Positions 15,971 through 28,902 of a DNA stretch of 64,000 nucleotides are shown in pieces. The position numbers were made by a program, and so were the translations under genes. The notes under the pieces are model-generated. The model was not told where the DNA came from, made no database searches, and saw nothing but the letters and a program-made list of their open reading frames with translations. Source of the DNA: Rhizobium sp. CC-YZS058 (GTDB lineage Bacteria; Pseudomonadota; Alphaproteobacteria; Rhizobiales; Rhizobiaceae); contig NZ_JAYESJ010000001.1 in assembly GCF_034720595.1 (NCBI RefSeq), forward strand, positions 3,684,001 through 3,748,000, given 5' to 3'. Position 1 is the stretch's first letter. Each line of letters begins with the position of its first letter.

Positions 15971-17506
15971 ATGAACGACACCAGGCGGAGCAACCGCGAG
16001 CACAGGATCGGAGCAGGGGTTGCAGGCGCATTTGCGCGCACTCCGCGCCGGCTCGCGCAGCTGCTTGCCGGTCTCTCGCTCCTGACGCTTGCCAGCTGCA
16101 CGACGGCCATCGAGCAGAGCTACGAACCGAGCGTCGCCCCGTCCTCCACGCCGCAGATCGTCGACGAGGTACAGAAGAACGATCCGCGCGCGCAAATGGG
16201 GGCGCGCGAGCACCCGCGCATCGTCGCCAGCTATGGCGGCGAGTACAAGGACGAGAAGACCGAGCGTCTTGTTGCCCGGATCACCGGCGCGCTGACCGCG
16301 GTGTCGGAAAACCCGAACCAGTCCTACCGGATCACGATCCTCAATTCGCCGGCGATCAACGCCTTCGCGCTGCCCGGCGGCTATCTCTATGTCACCCGCG
16401 GCTTGCTGGCGCTCGCCAATGACGCCTCGGAGGTGGCGGCCGTTCTTTCGCATGAAATGGCGCATGTGACCGCGAACCACGGCATCCAGCGCCAGCAGCG
16501 CGAGGAGGCGGAGGTGATCGCCAGCCGCGTCGTCTCCGAGGTGTTGTCGAGCGACCTCGCCGGCAAGCAGGCCTTGGCACGCGGCAAGCTCAGGCTTGCC
16601 GCCTTTTCGCGCAACCAGGAGCTCCAGGCCGATGTGATCGGCGTGCGCATGCTGGGCGAAGCCGGCTACGATCCCTATGCCGCGGCGCGTTTCCTCGATG
16701 CCATGGCCGCCTATGCGCGCTTCTCCTCGGTCGATCCCGATGCCGACCAGAGCCTCGACTTCCTGTCCAGCCATCCGAGCGCGCCGCAGCGCGTGGATCT
16801 CGCCCGCCGCCACGCCCGCGCCTTCGGCGCTGAAGGGACGATCGGCGATCGTGGCCGCGACTATTATCTCGACGGCATCGACGGTCTGCTGTTCGGCGAC
16901 AGCCCGCAGGAAGGCTATGTCCGCGGCCGCACCTTCCTTCACGGCAAGCTCGGCATCCGCTTCGACGTGCCGGAAGGGTTCCGGATCGACAACAAGGCCG
17001 AGGCGGTTCTCGCCACCGGCCCCGGCGACATCGCCATCCGCTTCGATGGCGTCGCCGATACGGAAAAGCGCAGCCTGACCGATTATATCGGCAGCGGCTG
17101 GGTGACCGGGTTGAAGCCGGACACGATCCACGCGATCGACATCAACGGGTTGGAAGCCGCAACGGCGCGGGCCTCGGCCGAGCGCTGGGACTTCGACGTC
17201 ACCGTCATCCGCATCGACAGCCAGATCTATCGCTTCCTGACTGCGGTGCCGAAGGACATGCCGGCGCTCGAACCGACGGCGGACATTCTGCGCGCCTCCT
17301 TCCGACGCATGACGCCGCAGGAGGTCGCGTCGCTGAAGCCGCTGCGGATCCGCGTCGTAACCGTTGGGCCGAACGATACCGCCGCCACCCTTTCGGCCCG
17401 GATGCTGGGGACCGATCGCAAGCTCGACCTGTTCCGCATGCTGAACGACCTGCAGATGGCAACCCCGCTGCGGCCGGGCGACCGCGTCAAGATCATCACC
17501 GAGTAA
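15971..17506 (+). CDS. M48-family metalloprotease lipoprotein with LysM-like C-terminus
   Basis: 511 residues. A lipoprotein signal is present (LAGLSLLTLASC, lipobox LASC). The M48 domain has zinc motif HEMAH (VLSHEMAHVTANH) and the third ligand in NQELQADVIGVRML, as in BepA/YfgC-like periplasmic chaperone-proteases. The C-terminus (about 465-511; VTVGPNDTAATLSARM to GDRVKIITE) resembles a LysM module that could bind peptidoglycan. Expected role: outer-membrane protein quality control. The start at 15971 fits the signal peptide; the open frame extending to 15788 lacks signal features. A strong terminator follows. Confidence 0.88.
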   Translation: MNDTRRSNREHRIGAGVAGAFARTPRRLAQLLAGLSLLTLASCTTAIEQSYEPSVAPSSTPQIVDEVQKNDPRAQMGAREHPRIVASYGGEYKDEKTERLVARITGALTAVSENPNQSYRITILNSPAINAFALPGGYLYVTRGLLALANDASEVAAVLSHEMAHVTANHGIQRQQREEAEVIASRVVSEVLSSDLAGKQALARGKLRLAAFSRNQELQADVIGVRMLGEAGYDPYAAARFLDAMAAYARFSSVDPDADQSLDFLSSHPSAPQRVDLARRHARAFGAEGTIGDRGRDYYLDGIDGLLFGDSPQEGYVRGRTFLHGKLGIRFDVPEGFRIDNKAEAVLATGPGDIAIRFDGVADTEKRSLTDYIGSGWVTGLKPDTIHAIDINGLEAATARASAERWDFDVTVIRIDSQIYRFLTAVPKDMPALEPTADILRASFRRMTPQEVASLKPLRIRVVTVGPNDTAATLSARMLGTDRKLDLFRMLNDLQMATPLRPGDRVKIITE

Positions 17507-17522
17507 CGCCTCTGCGAACGAG

Positions 17523-17549
17523 GAAAGCCCGCCGATTGGGCGGGCTTTC
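17523..17549. terminator. Bidirectional rho-independent terminator between the M48 protease and rpoH2
   Basis: 11-bp perfect hairpin GAAAGCCCGCC / GGCGGGCTTTC around a 5-nt loop, in the 71-bp gap between two convergent genes. It can serve both transcripts. Confidence 0.8.
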
Positions 17550-17577
17550 GGGGCAGGGAAGGATGTGGCGGCGCCGG

Positions 17578-18444
17578 TCAGTGCGCGGTGAGCGCCAGCT
17601 CGGGCGCCTGGGCAACAAGCGCAACTTTCAGCTTTTCCAAGGCGCGGGTTTCGATCTGCCGCACACGCTCTTTCGAAATGCCGAGATCGGCGCCGAGTTC
17701 TTCGAGCGTCGCGCTGTCTTCGGACAGGCGCCGGGCACGGATGATCTTCATTTCGCGGTCGTTCAGGCTTTCCAGAGCGTGGCCGAGCCAGGTGCGGCGG
17801 CGCTCCTGGTCGATCATGTCGGTCACCTGTTCGTCCGGCAGGGGTGCCGCACAGGCGAGCAGGTCCAGCCGCTCGCCGCTGTCGGATTCGCCCGAAGAAA
17901 TCGGCGCCTGGAGCGATGTGTCGCTGCCGGAAAGCCGGGCATCCATCGTCTGGACATCAGCCAGGCTGACGCCGAGCGCGGTGGCGATTTCCTCATGCAC
18001 GGCGCGTGCGGTCAGTTGACGGTTTCCTTGGGCGAGCTTGGCGCGCAGGCGCCGCAGGTTGAAGAACAGCGCCTTCTGGGCCGAGGAAGTGCCACCACGC
18101 ACGATCGACCAGTTGCGCAGGACATAATCCTGCATGGAGGCGCGGATCCACCAGGTGGCATAGGTGGAGAACCGCACATCGCGACTCGGCTCGAACCGGG
18201 CGGCGGCTTCCAGAAGCCCGATATGGCCTTCCTGCACGAGATCGCTCATCGGCAGGCCGAAATGACGGAACTTGGCCGCCATGGAAATGACGAGACGCAT
18301 ATGCGCCATGGCGATCTTGTTGCGGGCCTCCTGGTCGTGATTGTCCTTCCAGGCCTGGGCGAGTTCCTGCTCCTCGCTGCGCTCCAGATAAGGAGCGGCC
18401 ATGGCGATCTTGATCATGCGACGATCTGCCGAAAGATTTTTCAT
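17578..18444 (-). CDS. rpoH2: RNA polymerase sigma-32-type factor RpoH (RpoH2-like)
   Basis: 288-residue sigma-70-family factor. Region 2 is complete: HMRLVISMAAKFRHFGLPM then DLVQEGHIGLLEAAARFEP, and YATWWIRASMQDYVLRNWS. Region 4 ends with LGISKERVRQIETRALEKL. The N-terminus (MKN..ADRRMIKIAMAAPYL) resembles rhizobial RpoH2 proteins. The start at 18444 follows a GGAG site. An EcfG/RpoE2-type promoter lies about 275 bp upstream, as expected of RpoH2, which belongs to the general stress regulon in Sinorhizobium. Assignment to RpoH2 rather than RpoH1 is by N-terminal resemblance and the promoter. Confidence 0.85.
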   Translation of the reverse strand: MKNLSADRRMIKIAMAAPYLERSEEQELAQAWKDNHDQEARNKIAMAHMRLVISMAAKFRHFGLPMSDLVQEGHIGLLEAAARFEPSRDVRFSTYATWWIRASMQDYVLRNWSIVRGGTSSAQKALFFNLRRLRAKLAQGNRQLTARAVHEEIATALGVSLADVQTMDARLSGSDTSLQAPISSGESDSGERLDLLACAAPLPDEQVTDMIDQERRRTWLGHALESLNDREMKIIRARRLSEDSATLEELGADLGISKERVRQIETRALEKLKVALVAQAPELALTAH

Positions 18445-18718
18445 GAGAGAACTCCATGGCGAGCTCCGGATGCGCATCCGGGCATTGCGAAACGGGAAGA
18501 AAAAAACGAGACGACATTGGATGCGTCGCTGGCGCGTGGCGCCGACCCGGAAAGACCGGGGTTCTGCAGCTTGACCTTGGGTGGCTTGACCTGCACGCGA
18601 GACGCCCTATCTGGCTTTTCATCGACAGAGACGACCCTTGCGGCAGCTCCGGCTCGGTTTCGAATATCGGCGCCAACGGACGGCGCGCAGATACGTGTTT
18701 CGAGACCCAACGTCCTCC

Positions 18719-18744
18719 AACGCACGTCCCCGGCAAAAAGTTCC
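18719..18744 (-). promoter_or_regulatory. EcfG/RpoE2-type promoter upstream of rpoH2
   Basis: On the minus strand: GGAAC (18744-18740), a 17-bp spacer, then CGTT (18722-18719). This is the consensus of the alpha-proteobacterial general-stress ECF sigma factor (GGAAC-N16/17-CGTT). It points at rpoH2, leaving a 5' leader of roughly 265 nt. The rest of the 466-bp gap between rpoH2 and the GNAT gene (18445-18910) shows no convincing gene. Confidence 0.75.
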
Positions 18745-18910
18745 GGGCGCTCTCCTGCTTTTCGCTGGCCCCTATTCCTGTGTGCGGCGGTGACCGGCAC
18801 GTTTTGCGGCTTGATGGAGTGGTTAAGACTGCGTTAACATTCCCCTACCCTGCTCTTCGCCGCCATGACGGCGCGACACGGGCGGCAGGCGGAATGGAAG
18901 GTTACGGGCA

Positions 18911-19417
18911 ATGAAGACCCTGTCGATCGAGGTTCGTTATGCCGAGCCCAAGGACGCCGCCGAAGTGTCCGAAGTCCACCGCCAGTCCTGGCTGCAGGCC
19001 TATGCAGGGCTGATCCCCCATACGCCGCTTCACCAGATGGTCGCGCGCCGCGACGAACGCTGGTGGCGTAAGGCAACGCGTGGCCCGGCCACGCTGCTCG
19101 TGGCGGAAGTTGCGGGCGTCATTGCCGGCTACGCGACTGTGGGTCTCAATCGCGCACGCGCACTGCCGCAAGAAGGCGAGATCTACGAACTCTATCTCCG
19201 GCCGGAATATCAGGGCATTGGCCTCGGGCGGCTGCTGTTCGGCGAAGCGCGTGGCCTGCTGCGGTCGCTCGGCTGCCGGGGGCTGGTGGTCTGGTGCCTG
19301 GAAGACAGCCATATCGCAGACCGCTTCTTCCGCACCGCCGGTGGCAGCGACATCTGCGAGGGAATGGAAGATTTCGGCGCGACGCAGCTGAAGAAGATCG
19401 GCTACATCTGGGACTAG
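18911..19417 (+). CDS. GNAT-family N-acetyltransferase
   Basis: 168 residues. Acetyl-CoA-binding motif A is clear: YELYLRPEYQGIGLGRLLFG (R/Q-x-x-G-x-G/A), preceded by the AEVAGVIAGYATVGLN strand. The substrate cannot be predicted. Start at the ATG at 18911. No operon partner: a 135-bp gap separates it from ppa. Confidence 0.85.
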   Translation: MKTLSIEVRYAEPKDAAEVSEVHRQSWLQAYAGLIPHTPLHQMVARRDERWWRKATRGPATLLVAEVAGVIAGYATVGLNRARALPQEGEIYELYLRPEYQGIGLGRLLFGEARGLLRSLGCRGLVVWCLEDSHIADRFFRTAGGSDICEGMEDFGATQLKKIGYIWD

Positions 19418-19552
19418 GGCCCACCTGACTTTTCTGCCCGCGTGTTGACCAAAACGTGAGATTCCTTGACCGCGGCAGGCCCCGCATATTGCGCCGCACC
19501 TTTTTTCCCTTTATCCGACCTGCAGTCCAAAACCGCCAGAGATGGGGCCCTC

Positions 19553-20086
19553 ATGCGTATTGATGCAATTTCGATTGGAAAGAACCCGCCGGAAGATATC
19601 AACGTCATCGTCGAAGTTCCCGTCGGCGGACATCCGATCAAGTATGAGATGGACAAGGACGCCGGCACGCTGGTGGTCGATCGCTTCCTCTATACGCCGA
19701 TGACCTATCCCGGCAATTACGGCTTCGTGCCCCACACGCTCTCCGACGATGGCGACCCGATCGACGTGCTGATCGCCAGCACCCGTCCGCTCGTGCCCGG
19801 CTGCGTCATCAATGTCCGCCCGATCGGCGTGATGATGATGGAAGACAATTCCGGCAAGGACGAGAAGCTGATCGCCGTGCCGAACTATCACCTGACGAAG
19901 CGCTACGACAAGGTGAAGGAATATACCGACCTGCCGGAAATCACCCTGCAGCAGATCGAACACTTCTTCGAGCACTACAAGGATCTGGAACCCGGCAAGT
20001 GGGTCAAGATTTTCGGCTGGAAGGATTCCACGGTTGCCCGCCAGCTGATCGTCGAAGCGATCGATCGCGCCAAGTCGGCAAAGTAA
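19553..20086 (+). CDS. ppa: Inorganic pyrophosphatase
   Basis: 177-residue soluble family I pyrophosphatase; removes pyrophosphate and drives biosynthetic reactions forward. Signature residues are present: KYEMDKDAG, the [19 protein letters not shown] block with the catalytic Asp cluster, GMMMMED-like [13 protein letters not shown], and [15 protein letters not shown]. The start at 19553 gives the standard N-terminus [13 protein letters not shown]. Confidence 0.97.
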   Translation: MRIDAISIGKNPPEDINVIVEVPVGGHPIKYEMDKDAGTLVVDRFLYTPMTYPGNYGFVPHTLSDDGDPIDVLIASTRPLVPGCVINVRPIGVMMMEDNSGKDEKLIAVPNYHLTKRYDKVKEYTDLPEITLQQIEHFFEHYKDLEPGKWVKIFGWKDSTVARQLIVEAIDRAKSAK

Positions 20087-20112
20087 GTCAGAACAGCTCT
20101 TGTGCCTGTGAT

Positions 20113-20146
20113 GGGCCGCAGTGTCGCGCGACGCTGCGGCCCTTTC
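20113..20146 (+). terminator. Rho-independent terminator of ppa
   Basis: GC-rich hairpin GGGCCGCAGTGTC / GACGCTGCGGCCC (one G-T pair, tight loop) followed by TTTCT, 27 bp after the ppa stop codon. Confidence 0.75.
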
Positions 20147-20194
20147 TATTTCTGCGCCTTGCCGAAACCTTTGCCAGTTCCTCCTGCGCCACCC

Positions 20195-20629
20195 CTATCG
20201 GTCGATCCGCGTCGAGAGGATGATGGAGGAAAGCGTCTTCTCCACGCCGTCGAGGCTGCCGATCCGGTCGATGACGGCGTCGAGCGCGCTGATCGACGGG
20301 GCGGCGAGAATGGCGATGAGGTCGAAGCTGCCGCTGACGGAGTGGAGCGCACGGACCTCGCGCAGCGCATCCAGATCGCGGGTAACCTGCGGAAGCGCCT
20401 TGGTCGCAAGCGTGATCAGCACATGCGCCTTGACGATACCGTGCTCCGCCTCTTCCGAAAGCCGGACCCCATAGCCCGCAATAACACCACTCGCCTCCAG
20501 CCGCTCCAGCCGCGCCTGAACGGTGGTGCGAGAGAGATGTAGGCGGCGGGCCAGCATGGCCACCGGCATGCGCGCATTCTCTGCCAGAAGATCAAGCAAC
20601 TGACGGTCTGCGGCACTGATCGTCGTCAT
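20195..20629 (-). CDS. Lrp/AsnC-family transcriptional regulator
   Basis: 144 residues: N-terminal helix-turn-helix (LDLLAENARMPVAMLARRL then LSRTTVQARLERLEASGVI) and a C-terminal RAM-type ligand-binding domain (HVLITLATKALPQVTRDL to GSFDLIAILAAPSI). Start at the ATG at 20629. It is divergent from the saccharopine-dehydrogenase-like gene across 121 bp, the usual layout for a local Lrp-type activator or repressor of an amino-acid catabolic gene, so that gene is its likely target. Confidence 0.9.
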   Translation of the reverse strand: MTTISAADRQLLDLLAENARMPVAMLARRLHLSRTTVQARLERLEASGVIAGYGVRLSEEAEHGIVKAHVLITLATKALPQVTRDLDALREVRALHSVSGSFDLIAILAAPSISALDAVIDRIGSLDGVEKTLSSIILSTRIDR

Positions 20630-20750
20630 GCATAACCTCATCGTCGAATTGACCAGAAAATTCCTTCTATCTGCGCAGATTCGCGCTGCATTTCAACAGA
20701 TGCTTGAGTGACACTGGTGGCTTCAACAGGTTTCAACCAGAGGGGAATTC

Positions 20751-21869
20751 ATGAAGGACATCGTCGTCGTCGGAGCCGGGAAAATCGGGGCCACCATTGC
20801 CAGACTGCTGACCCATTGCGGCGATTACCGCGTCAAGCTGGCCGACCGCAGCGCCGCGCAGCTGGCAGCCGTGGAGCCGCACGCGGCACTCAGCCTGCAT
20901 CCGATCGATATCACCGATCCGAAGGCGCTCGACGGACTGCTGACCGGCACCTTTGCCGTTCTGTCCGCAGCCCCCTTCCACCTGACGACTGCGATTGCCG
21001 AAAGTGCCGCGCGCACCGGCGTCCATTATCTCGACCTGACCGAGGATGTGGAATCGACCCGGCGCGTGAAGGCTCTGGCTGCCAAGGCCGCCGAGAGCGG
21101 CGCCTCGACCGCCTTCATCCCCCAGTGCGGTCTGGCGCCGGGCTTCATCTCCATCGTCGCCAGCGACCTTGCGGCCCGGTTCGAGACGCTCGACAGCGTG
21201 CGCATGCGAATCGGCGCGCTGCCGCAATATCCCTCCAACGCGCTCAACTACAATCTGACCTGGAGCACGGACGGGGTTATCAACGAATATATCGAGCCCT
21301 GCGAGGCGATCGTCGAAGGCCGGCTGTCCCATGTCCCGGCGATGGAGGAGCGCGAAGAGTTTTCGCTCGACGGCGTGACCTATGAAGCCTTCAACACCTC
21401 GGGCGGGCTCGGCACGCTGTGCGAAACGCTGGAAGGCCGCGTGCGGACGCTGAACTACCGCACGATCCGCTATCCCGGCCATGCCGCCATCATGAAGGCG
21501 CTGCTGAACGATCTCGGCCTGCGCAACCGCCGCGAGGTTCTGAAGGACATCCTCGAGCACGCCCTGCCCTCCACCACACAGGACGTGGTCATCGTGTTCG
21601 TCACTGTCTCCGGCCGCCGCGATGGGCGGCTGGTGCAAGAGACCTACGCGAACAAGATCTACAGCGCTGTCGTTGCAGGCCGGATGATGAGCGCGATCCA
21701 GATCACCACAGCCGCCAGCATTGCCGCCGTGCTCGACATGCTTGCCCAGAGCGCGCTGCCGACCACCGGCTTCGTGCGCCAAGAAGACATTCCGCTCGAT
21801 GCATTCCTCGCCAACCGCTTCGGCGCGCATTATGCGCAGGACCGTCTCAGCGAACGCCGCGCCGGCTGA
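20751..21869 (+). CDS. Saccharopine dehydrogenase-family oxidoreductase (possible lysine 6-dehydrogenase)
   Basis: 372 residues. The Rossmann motif VVVGAGKIGATIARLL is at the N-terminus, followed by the family's AAPFHLTTAIAESAARTGVH-like region (about 75-95), LDLTEDVES and a CGLAPGFISIVAS segment. The family includes saccharopine reductase and lysine 6-dehydrogenase; the length and the divergent Lrp-type regulator make an amino-acid dehydrogenase, perhaps for lysine, the best guess. GGGG about 8 nt upstream supports the start. A terminator follows. Confidence 0.8.
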   Translation: MKDIVVVGAGKIGATIARLLTHCGDYRVKLADRSAAQLAAVEPHAALSLHPIDITDPKALDGLLTGTFAVLSAAPFHLTTAIAESAARTGVHYLDLTEDVESTRRVKALAAKAAESGASTAFIPQCGLAPGFISIVASDLAARFETLDSVRMRIGALPQYPSNALNYNLTWSTDGVINEYIEPCEAIVEGRLSHVPAMEEREEFSLDGVTYEAFNTSGGLGTLCETLEGRVRTLNYRTIRYPGHAAIMKALLNDLGLRNRREVLKDILEHALPSTTQDVVIVFVTVSGRRDGRLVQETYANKIYSAVVAGRMMSAIQITTAASIAAVLDMLAQSALPTTGFVRQEDIPLDAFLANRFGAHYAQDRLSERRAG

Positions 21870-21888
21870 GCGGCCGACGTCCGAACGC

Positions 21889-21922
21889 AAAACGCCCGGG
21901 CCAGCGATGGCCCGGGCGTTTT
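21889..21922. terminator. Bidirectional rho-independent terminator
   Basis: Perfect 14-bp hairpin AAAACGCCCGGGCC / GGCCCGGGCGTTTT with loop AGCGAT, between the convergent saccharopine-dehydrogenase-like gene and manC. A-run on one side and T-run on the other let it work in both directions. Confidence 0.9.
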
Positions 21923-21942
21923 GCTGTGAGAAGAGGAAGAAA

Positions 21943-23370
21943 TCAGGTCCGGCCGAATTCGTCGTCGATGCGGATCGTATCATCGTCTTTCAAATAGGAA
22001 CCGGTCTGGACCTCGATCAGCTCCAGCGGGATCTTGCCCGGGTTCGCCAGGCGGTGGGTCGTTCCCTGCGGCACATAGATCGACTCGTTCTCGTGCAAAA
22101 GCCGCGTCTCGTCCCCGAGCGTGACTTCCGCCGTCCCGCGGACCACCACCCAATGTTCCGAGCGATGAAAATGCTTCTGCAGCGAAATCTTGCGGCCCGG
22201 AGCAATGTGCAGCCGCTTGACCTCGAACCGGTCGCCGGAGAGCACGGAAGCGACCGCTCCCCAAGGCTTGTAGGAGGTCGGATGCACTTCCGTCAGCGGG
22301 CGCGTGCGCTCGACCTTGGCCAGCGCCTTGACGATGGTGCCGACATCCTGGCTGGCGGATAGTGGACCGACATAGACTGCATCTTCGCTGGCAATGACCG
22401 CCATGTCTTCGAGACCATGCACCGCGAGATGAATGTCACGCGACAGCACCAGCGAGTTGCGCGTCTTCGACACGCTGGCGCGTTCGCCGACGACGTTGCC
22501 GTCGGCATCCTTCTCGCCGATTGCCCAGACGGAATCCCAGCTGCCGAGATCCGACCATTTGAACTCCGAAGGAACGACAGCGGCATGGCTCGTCTTTTCA
22601 AACACGGCGTAATCGACGGAGATGTCGGGCGCGCGCGCGAAGGCGTCGGCATCCAGCCGCTCGAAATCGAGGTCACGCCTGGCGGCGCCGAGCGCGCCGC
22701 GGACGGCGGTGACGACGTCCGGGACGAACTCTTCGAGCTCGCGCAGAAACTGGCGCGCCGGCAGCATGAACATGCCGGAGTTCCAGAGATAATTGCCCTT
22801 CGCGAGGAGTTGCTCCGCCTTCTCGCGGTTCGGCTTTTCGACGAAGCGCGCCACGGTTCGTGCACCGGTCTCGAGCTCCGCCCCAGCCTCGATATAGCCA
22901 TAACCGGTTGCCGGCTCCGTTGGTCGGATGCCGAAGGTGACGAGCTTGCCTGTGAGCGCCGTGTCGCGGGCGGTCCGAATGCAGTCGAAATAGTGGTCGC
23001 CTGCATCGATCTCGTGATCGGACGCGAGAACCTGCATCAGCGCGTCTTCGCCGTTTTCACGGATCACCACCTCTGCGGCGGCGGCGAGGGCCGGCGCAGT
23101 GTTGCGCGCCATCGGCTCCAGAAGAATGGCGGCGAGGGAGACGCCTGCCGACTGGGCCTGCTCCGCCACGAGGAAGCGAAAATCGGCATTGGTGACGATG
23201 ATCGCCGGGGCGTAGATCGACGGATCGGCGACGCGCTGCAGGGTTTTCTGAAACAGCGAGTGTTCGCCCAAAAACTGCAGGAACTGCTTCGGCGCCGAGG
23301 AGCGGGACAGCGGCCAAAGGCGCGTTCCCTTGCCACCGGCCATGATGACCGGAACGATCTTGAGGGACAT
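21943..23370 (-). CDS. manC: Mannose-1-phosphate guanylyltransferase / mannose-6-phosphate isomerase
   Basis: 475 residues, bifunctional ManC/XanB type. N-terminal nucleotidyltransferase domain: VPVIMAGGKGTRLWPLSRSS then PKQFLQFLGEHSLF. C-terminal cupin-type isomerase domain: RFEVKRLHIAPGRKISLQKH followed by HRSEHWVVVRGTAEVT and ESIYVPQGTTHRLANPG. It makes GDP-mannose for polysaccharides. Start at 23370, with AGGGA upstream; the longer frame to 23466 runs into the atpC terminator. Confidence 0.93.
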   Translation of the reverse strand: MSLKIVPVIMAGGKGTRLWPLSRSSAPKQFLQFLGEHSLFQKTLQRVADPSIYAPAIIVTNADFRFLVAEQAQSAGVSLAAILLEPMARNTAPALAAAAEVVIRENGEDALMQVLASDHEIDAGDHYFDCIRTARDTALTGKLVTFGIRPTEPATGYGYIEAGAELETGARTVARFVEKPNREKAEQLLAKGNYLWNSGMFMLPARQFLRELEEFVPDVVTAVRGALGAARRDLDFERLDADAFARAPDISVDYAVFEKTSHAAVVPSEFKWSDLGSWDSVWAIGEKDADGNVVGERASVSKTRNSLVLSRDIHLAVHGLEDMAVIASEDAVYVGPLSASQDVGTIVKALAKVERTRPLTEVHPTSYKPWGAVASVLSGDRFEVKRLHIAPGRKISLQKHFHRSEHWVVVRGTAEVTLGDETRLLHENESIYVPQGTTHRLANPGKIPLELIEVQTGSYLKDDDTIRIDDEFGRT

Positions 23371-23495
23371 GAACGAGTTTCCCTGGTGGAGACGGATGCC
23401 AGGCCACGTTCCGCCCGGGAACGCCAGCCTCCGCGGCAAGCGCTGCCTCCCGACGCGCTGCGGCAAGACGTGAATGGACGGACCGGCAGAAACAA

Positions 23496-23519
23496 AAAAC
23501 CCGGCCGCGGCCGGGTTTT
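23496..23519. terminator. Rho-independent terminator at the end of the atp operon
   Basis: Palindrome AAAACCCGGCC / GGCCGGGTTTT flanked by an A-run and by TTTTCTTTTC, 12 bp beyond the atpC stop codon and upstream of manC. It ends the atpHAGDC transcript on the minus strand. Confidence 0.8.
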
Positions 23520-23530
23520 CTTTTCACCGG

Positions 23531-23938
23531 TCAGCCCGGAATGGTGTTTTCGTTGAGGTGGACAAGCTGGGAGAGGAACTGCTCCAACTTCGTCTTGTGC
23601 TCGTCGGCATGGTCGCCCTGGTCGAGCTCCTCACGGGCAGCCGCGATGCGGCGCTCCAGCTGGGTCTTGTCGAACTCGGTGGAGGGCACGGCCGATTCGG
23701 CGAGCAGCGTGCAGCCTGTCGGCAGGATATCGGCAAAGCCGCCGAACACCACGTAGCGCTGCGTCTGGCCGCTGGCGGTCTTCACCGACACGACGCCGGG
23801 CTTGATGGTCGTCATGGTCGGTGCATGGTTGGCCATGACCGTCATTTCGCCATCGGTCGCAGGGATCACCACCTCGGTCACGCGCTCCGAAAGCAGGAGG
23901 CGTTCCGGCGAGACCAGTTCGAAATTGAAATCAGCCAT
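23531..23938 (-). CDS. atpC: ATP synthase F1, epsilon subunit
   Basis: 135 residues. The beta-sandwich domain is typical: FNFELVSPERLLLSERVTEV, then PATDGEMTVMANHAPTMTTI. A short helical C-terminus (about 100-135) follows. The subunit is part of the rotating stalk and can inhibit ATP hydrolysis. Last gene of the F1 operon; 120 bp separates it from atpD. Confidence 0.96.
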   Translation of the reverse strand: MADFNFELVSPERLLLSERVTEVVIPATDGEMTVMANHAPTMTTIKPGVVSVKTASGQTQRYVVFGGFADILPTGCTLLAESAVPSTEFDKTQLERRIAAAREELDQGDHADEHKTKLEQFLSQLVHLNENTIPG

Positions 23939-24058
23939 CGTTCGTCATTCGCTTCTTCTGGCGCAGGCGGCAGGCGCCCCCGGCGGAACCGTTTCTGCAG
24001 TGTCCCGCTTCCACGGAACGGGCGGCGCAGCGCGCGCCGCCGGCTCTTTGTATCAGGC

Positions 24059-25636
<1,578 letters not shown>

Positions 25637-26518
25637 CTAGAGCGCTTCGGCGCCCGAAATGATCTCGATCAGTTCCTTGGTGATCTGAGCCTGACGCTGG
25701 CGGTTGTAATTCAGCGTCAGCTTGTTGATCATCTCACCTGCATTGCGCGTCGCATTGTCCATGGCGCTCATCTTGGCACCCATTTCGCCTGCGACATTCT
25801 CCAGCAGCGCCCGGAAGACCTGCACCGAAATATTGCGCGGAATAAGGTCGCTCAGGATTTCGCCGGCATCGGGCTCATATTCGTAGATCGCGCCGGCGCC
25901 GGCCTCGGCGGGTGCAACGTCCGGCGCGGCGGCCGGGATCAGCTGCAGCGCGGTCGGAACCTGGCTGATGACCGACTTGAACTCGGAGTAGAACAGCGTG
26001 CAGACGTCGAATTCGCCCTTTTCGAACAGGCCGATCACCTTCTTGGCGATCTGGTCGGCATTGGCGAAACCGATCTTCTTCACCTCGCGCAGATCGACGC
26101 GGTCGATGATGAGCGAGGCGAATTCGCGGCGAAGGATGTCGTAGCCCTTCTTGCCGACGCAGATGATCTTGACCGTCTTGCCTTCGGACTGAAGCCGGCG
26201 GATGTGGTCGCGGGCAAAGCGGGCAATCTGCGAGTTGAAGCCGCCGCAAAGGCCGCGCTCGGCGGTGCAGACCACCAGAAGGTGGGTCTTGTTCTGCCCG
26301 GTCCCGGTCATCAGCAACGGCGCGCTGTCGTCCGTTCCCACCGCCTGGGCGATGTTGGACAGCACCACGCTCATGCGCTGCGAATAGGGACGCGCGGCCT
26401 CGGCCGCCTCCTGCGCACGCCGAAGCTTCGCCGCGGCCACCATCTTCATGGCCTTGGTGATCTTCTGCGTCGCCTTGACGGAGGCGATCCGGTTTTTCAG
26501 ATCCTTAAGAGAAGGCAT
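25637..26518 (-). CDS. atpG: ATP synthase F1, gamma subunit
   Basis: 293 residues, central rotor shaft. N-terminal helix [20 protein letters not shown] followed by [16 protein letters not shown], and the conserved C-terminal helix [21 protein letters not shown] then [18 protein letters not shown] rhizobial-type Ala/Pro-rich insert sits around residue 200. Lies 40 bp downstream of atpA. Confidence 0.97.
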   Translation of the reverse strand: MPSLKDLKNRIASVKATQKITKAMKMVAAAKLRRAQEAAEAARPYSQRMSVVLSNIAQAVGTDDSAPLLMTGTGQNKTHLLVVCTAERGLCGGFNSQIARFARDHIRRLQSEGKTVKIICVGKKGYDILRREFASLIIDRVDLREVKKIGFANADQIAKKVIGLFEKGEFDVCTLFYSEFKSVISQVPTALQLIPAAAPDVAPAEAGAGAIYEYEPDAGEILSDLIPRNISVQVFRALLENVAGEMGAKMSAMDNATRNAGEMINKLTLNYNRQRQAQITKELIEIISGAEAL

Positions 26519-26558
26519 CCAGTGTCCGTCCTAATGGGCGTTCAAGCCGGGTGGGCAA

Positions 26559-28648
<2,090 letters not shown>

Positions 28649-28902
28649 GGACGCGCGCTTCTCTTGCTTTTCATCCAAGAGCGGCTTCCAGGAGCGGAAA
28701 CCGAACACTTTGAATTTGTTGCTGTATCTTCAAGGACATCCGGCTTGTCCAAGCACGGCTCCCCCACGAAGTCGCAGGTCGTCTAGCATAGGAAATTTGG
28801 ACTCGCAACACGATTGGGCTGCGAAGGTGGCCCCCTTCGGCCAAATTTTGCCCGAAATGGGGAATGAAATGGCATCGGCAAGATGTGCTCGCCTGCCTGC
28901 GC

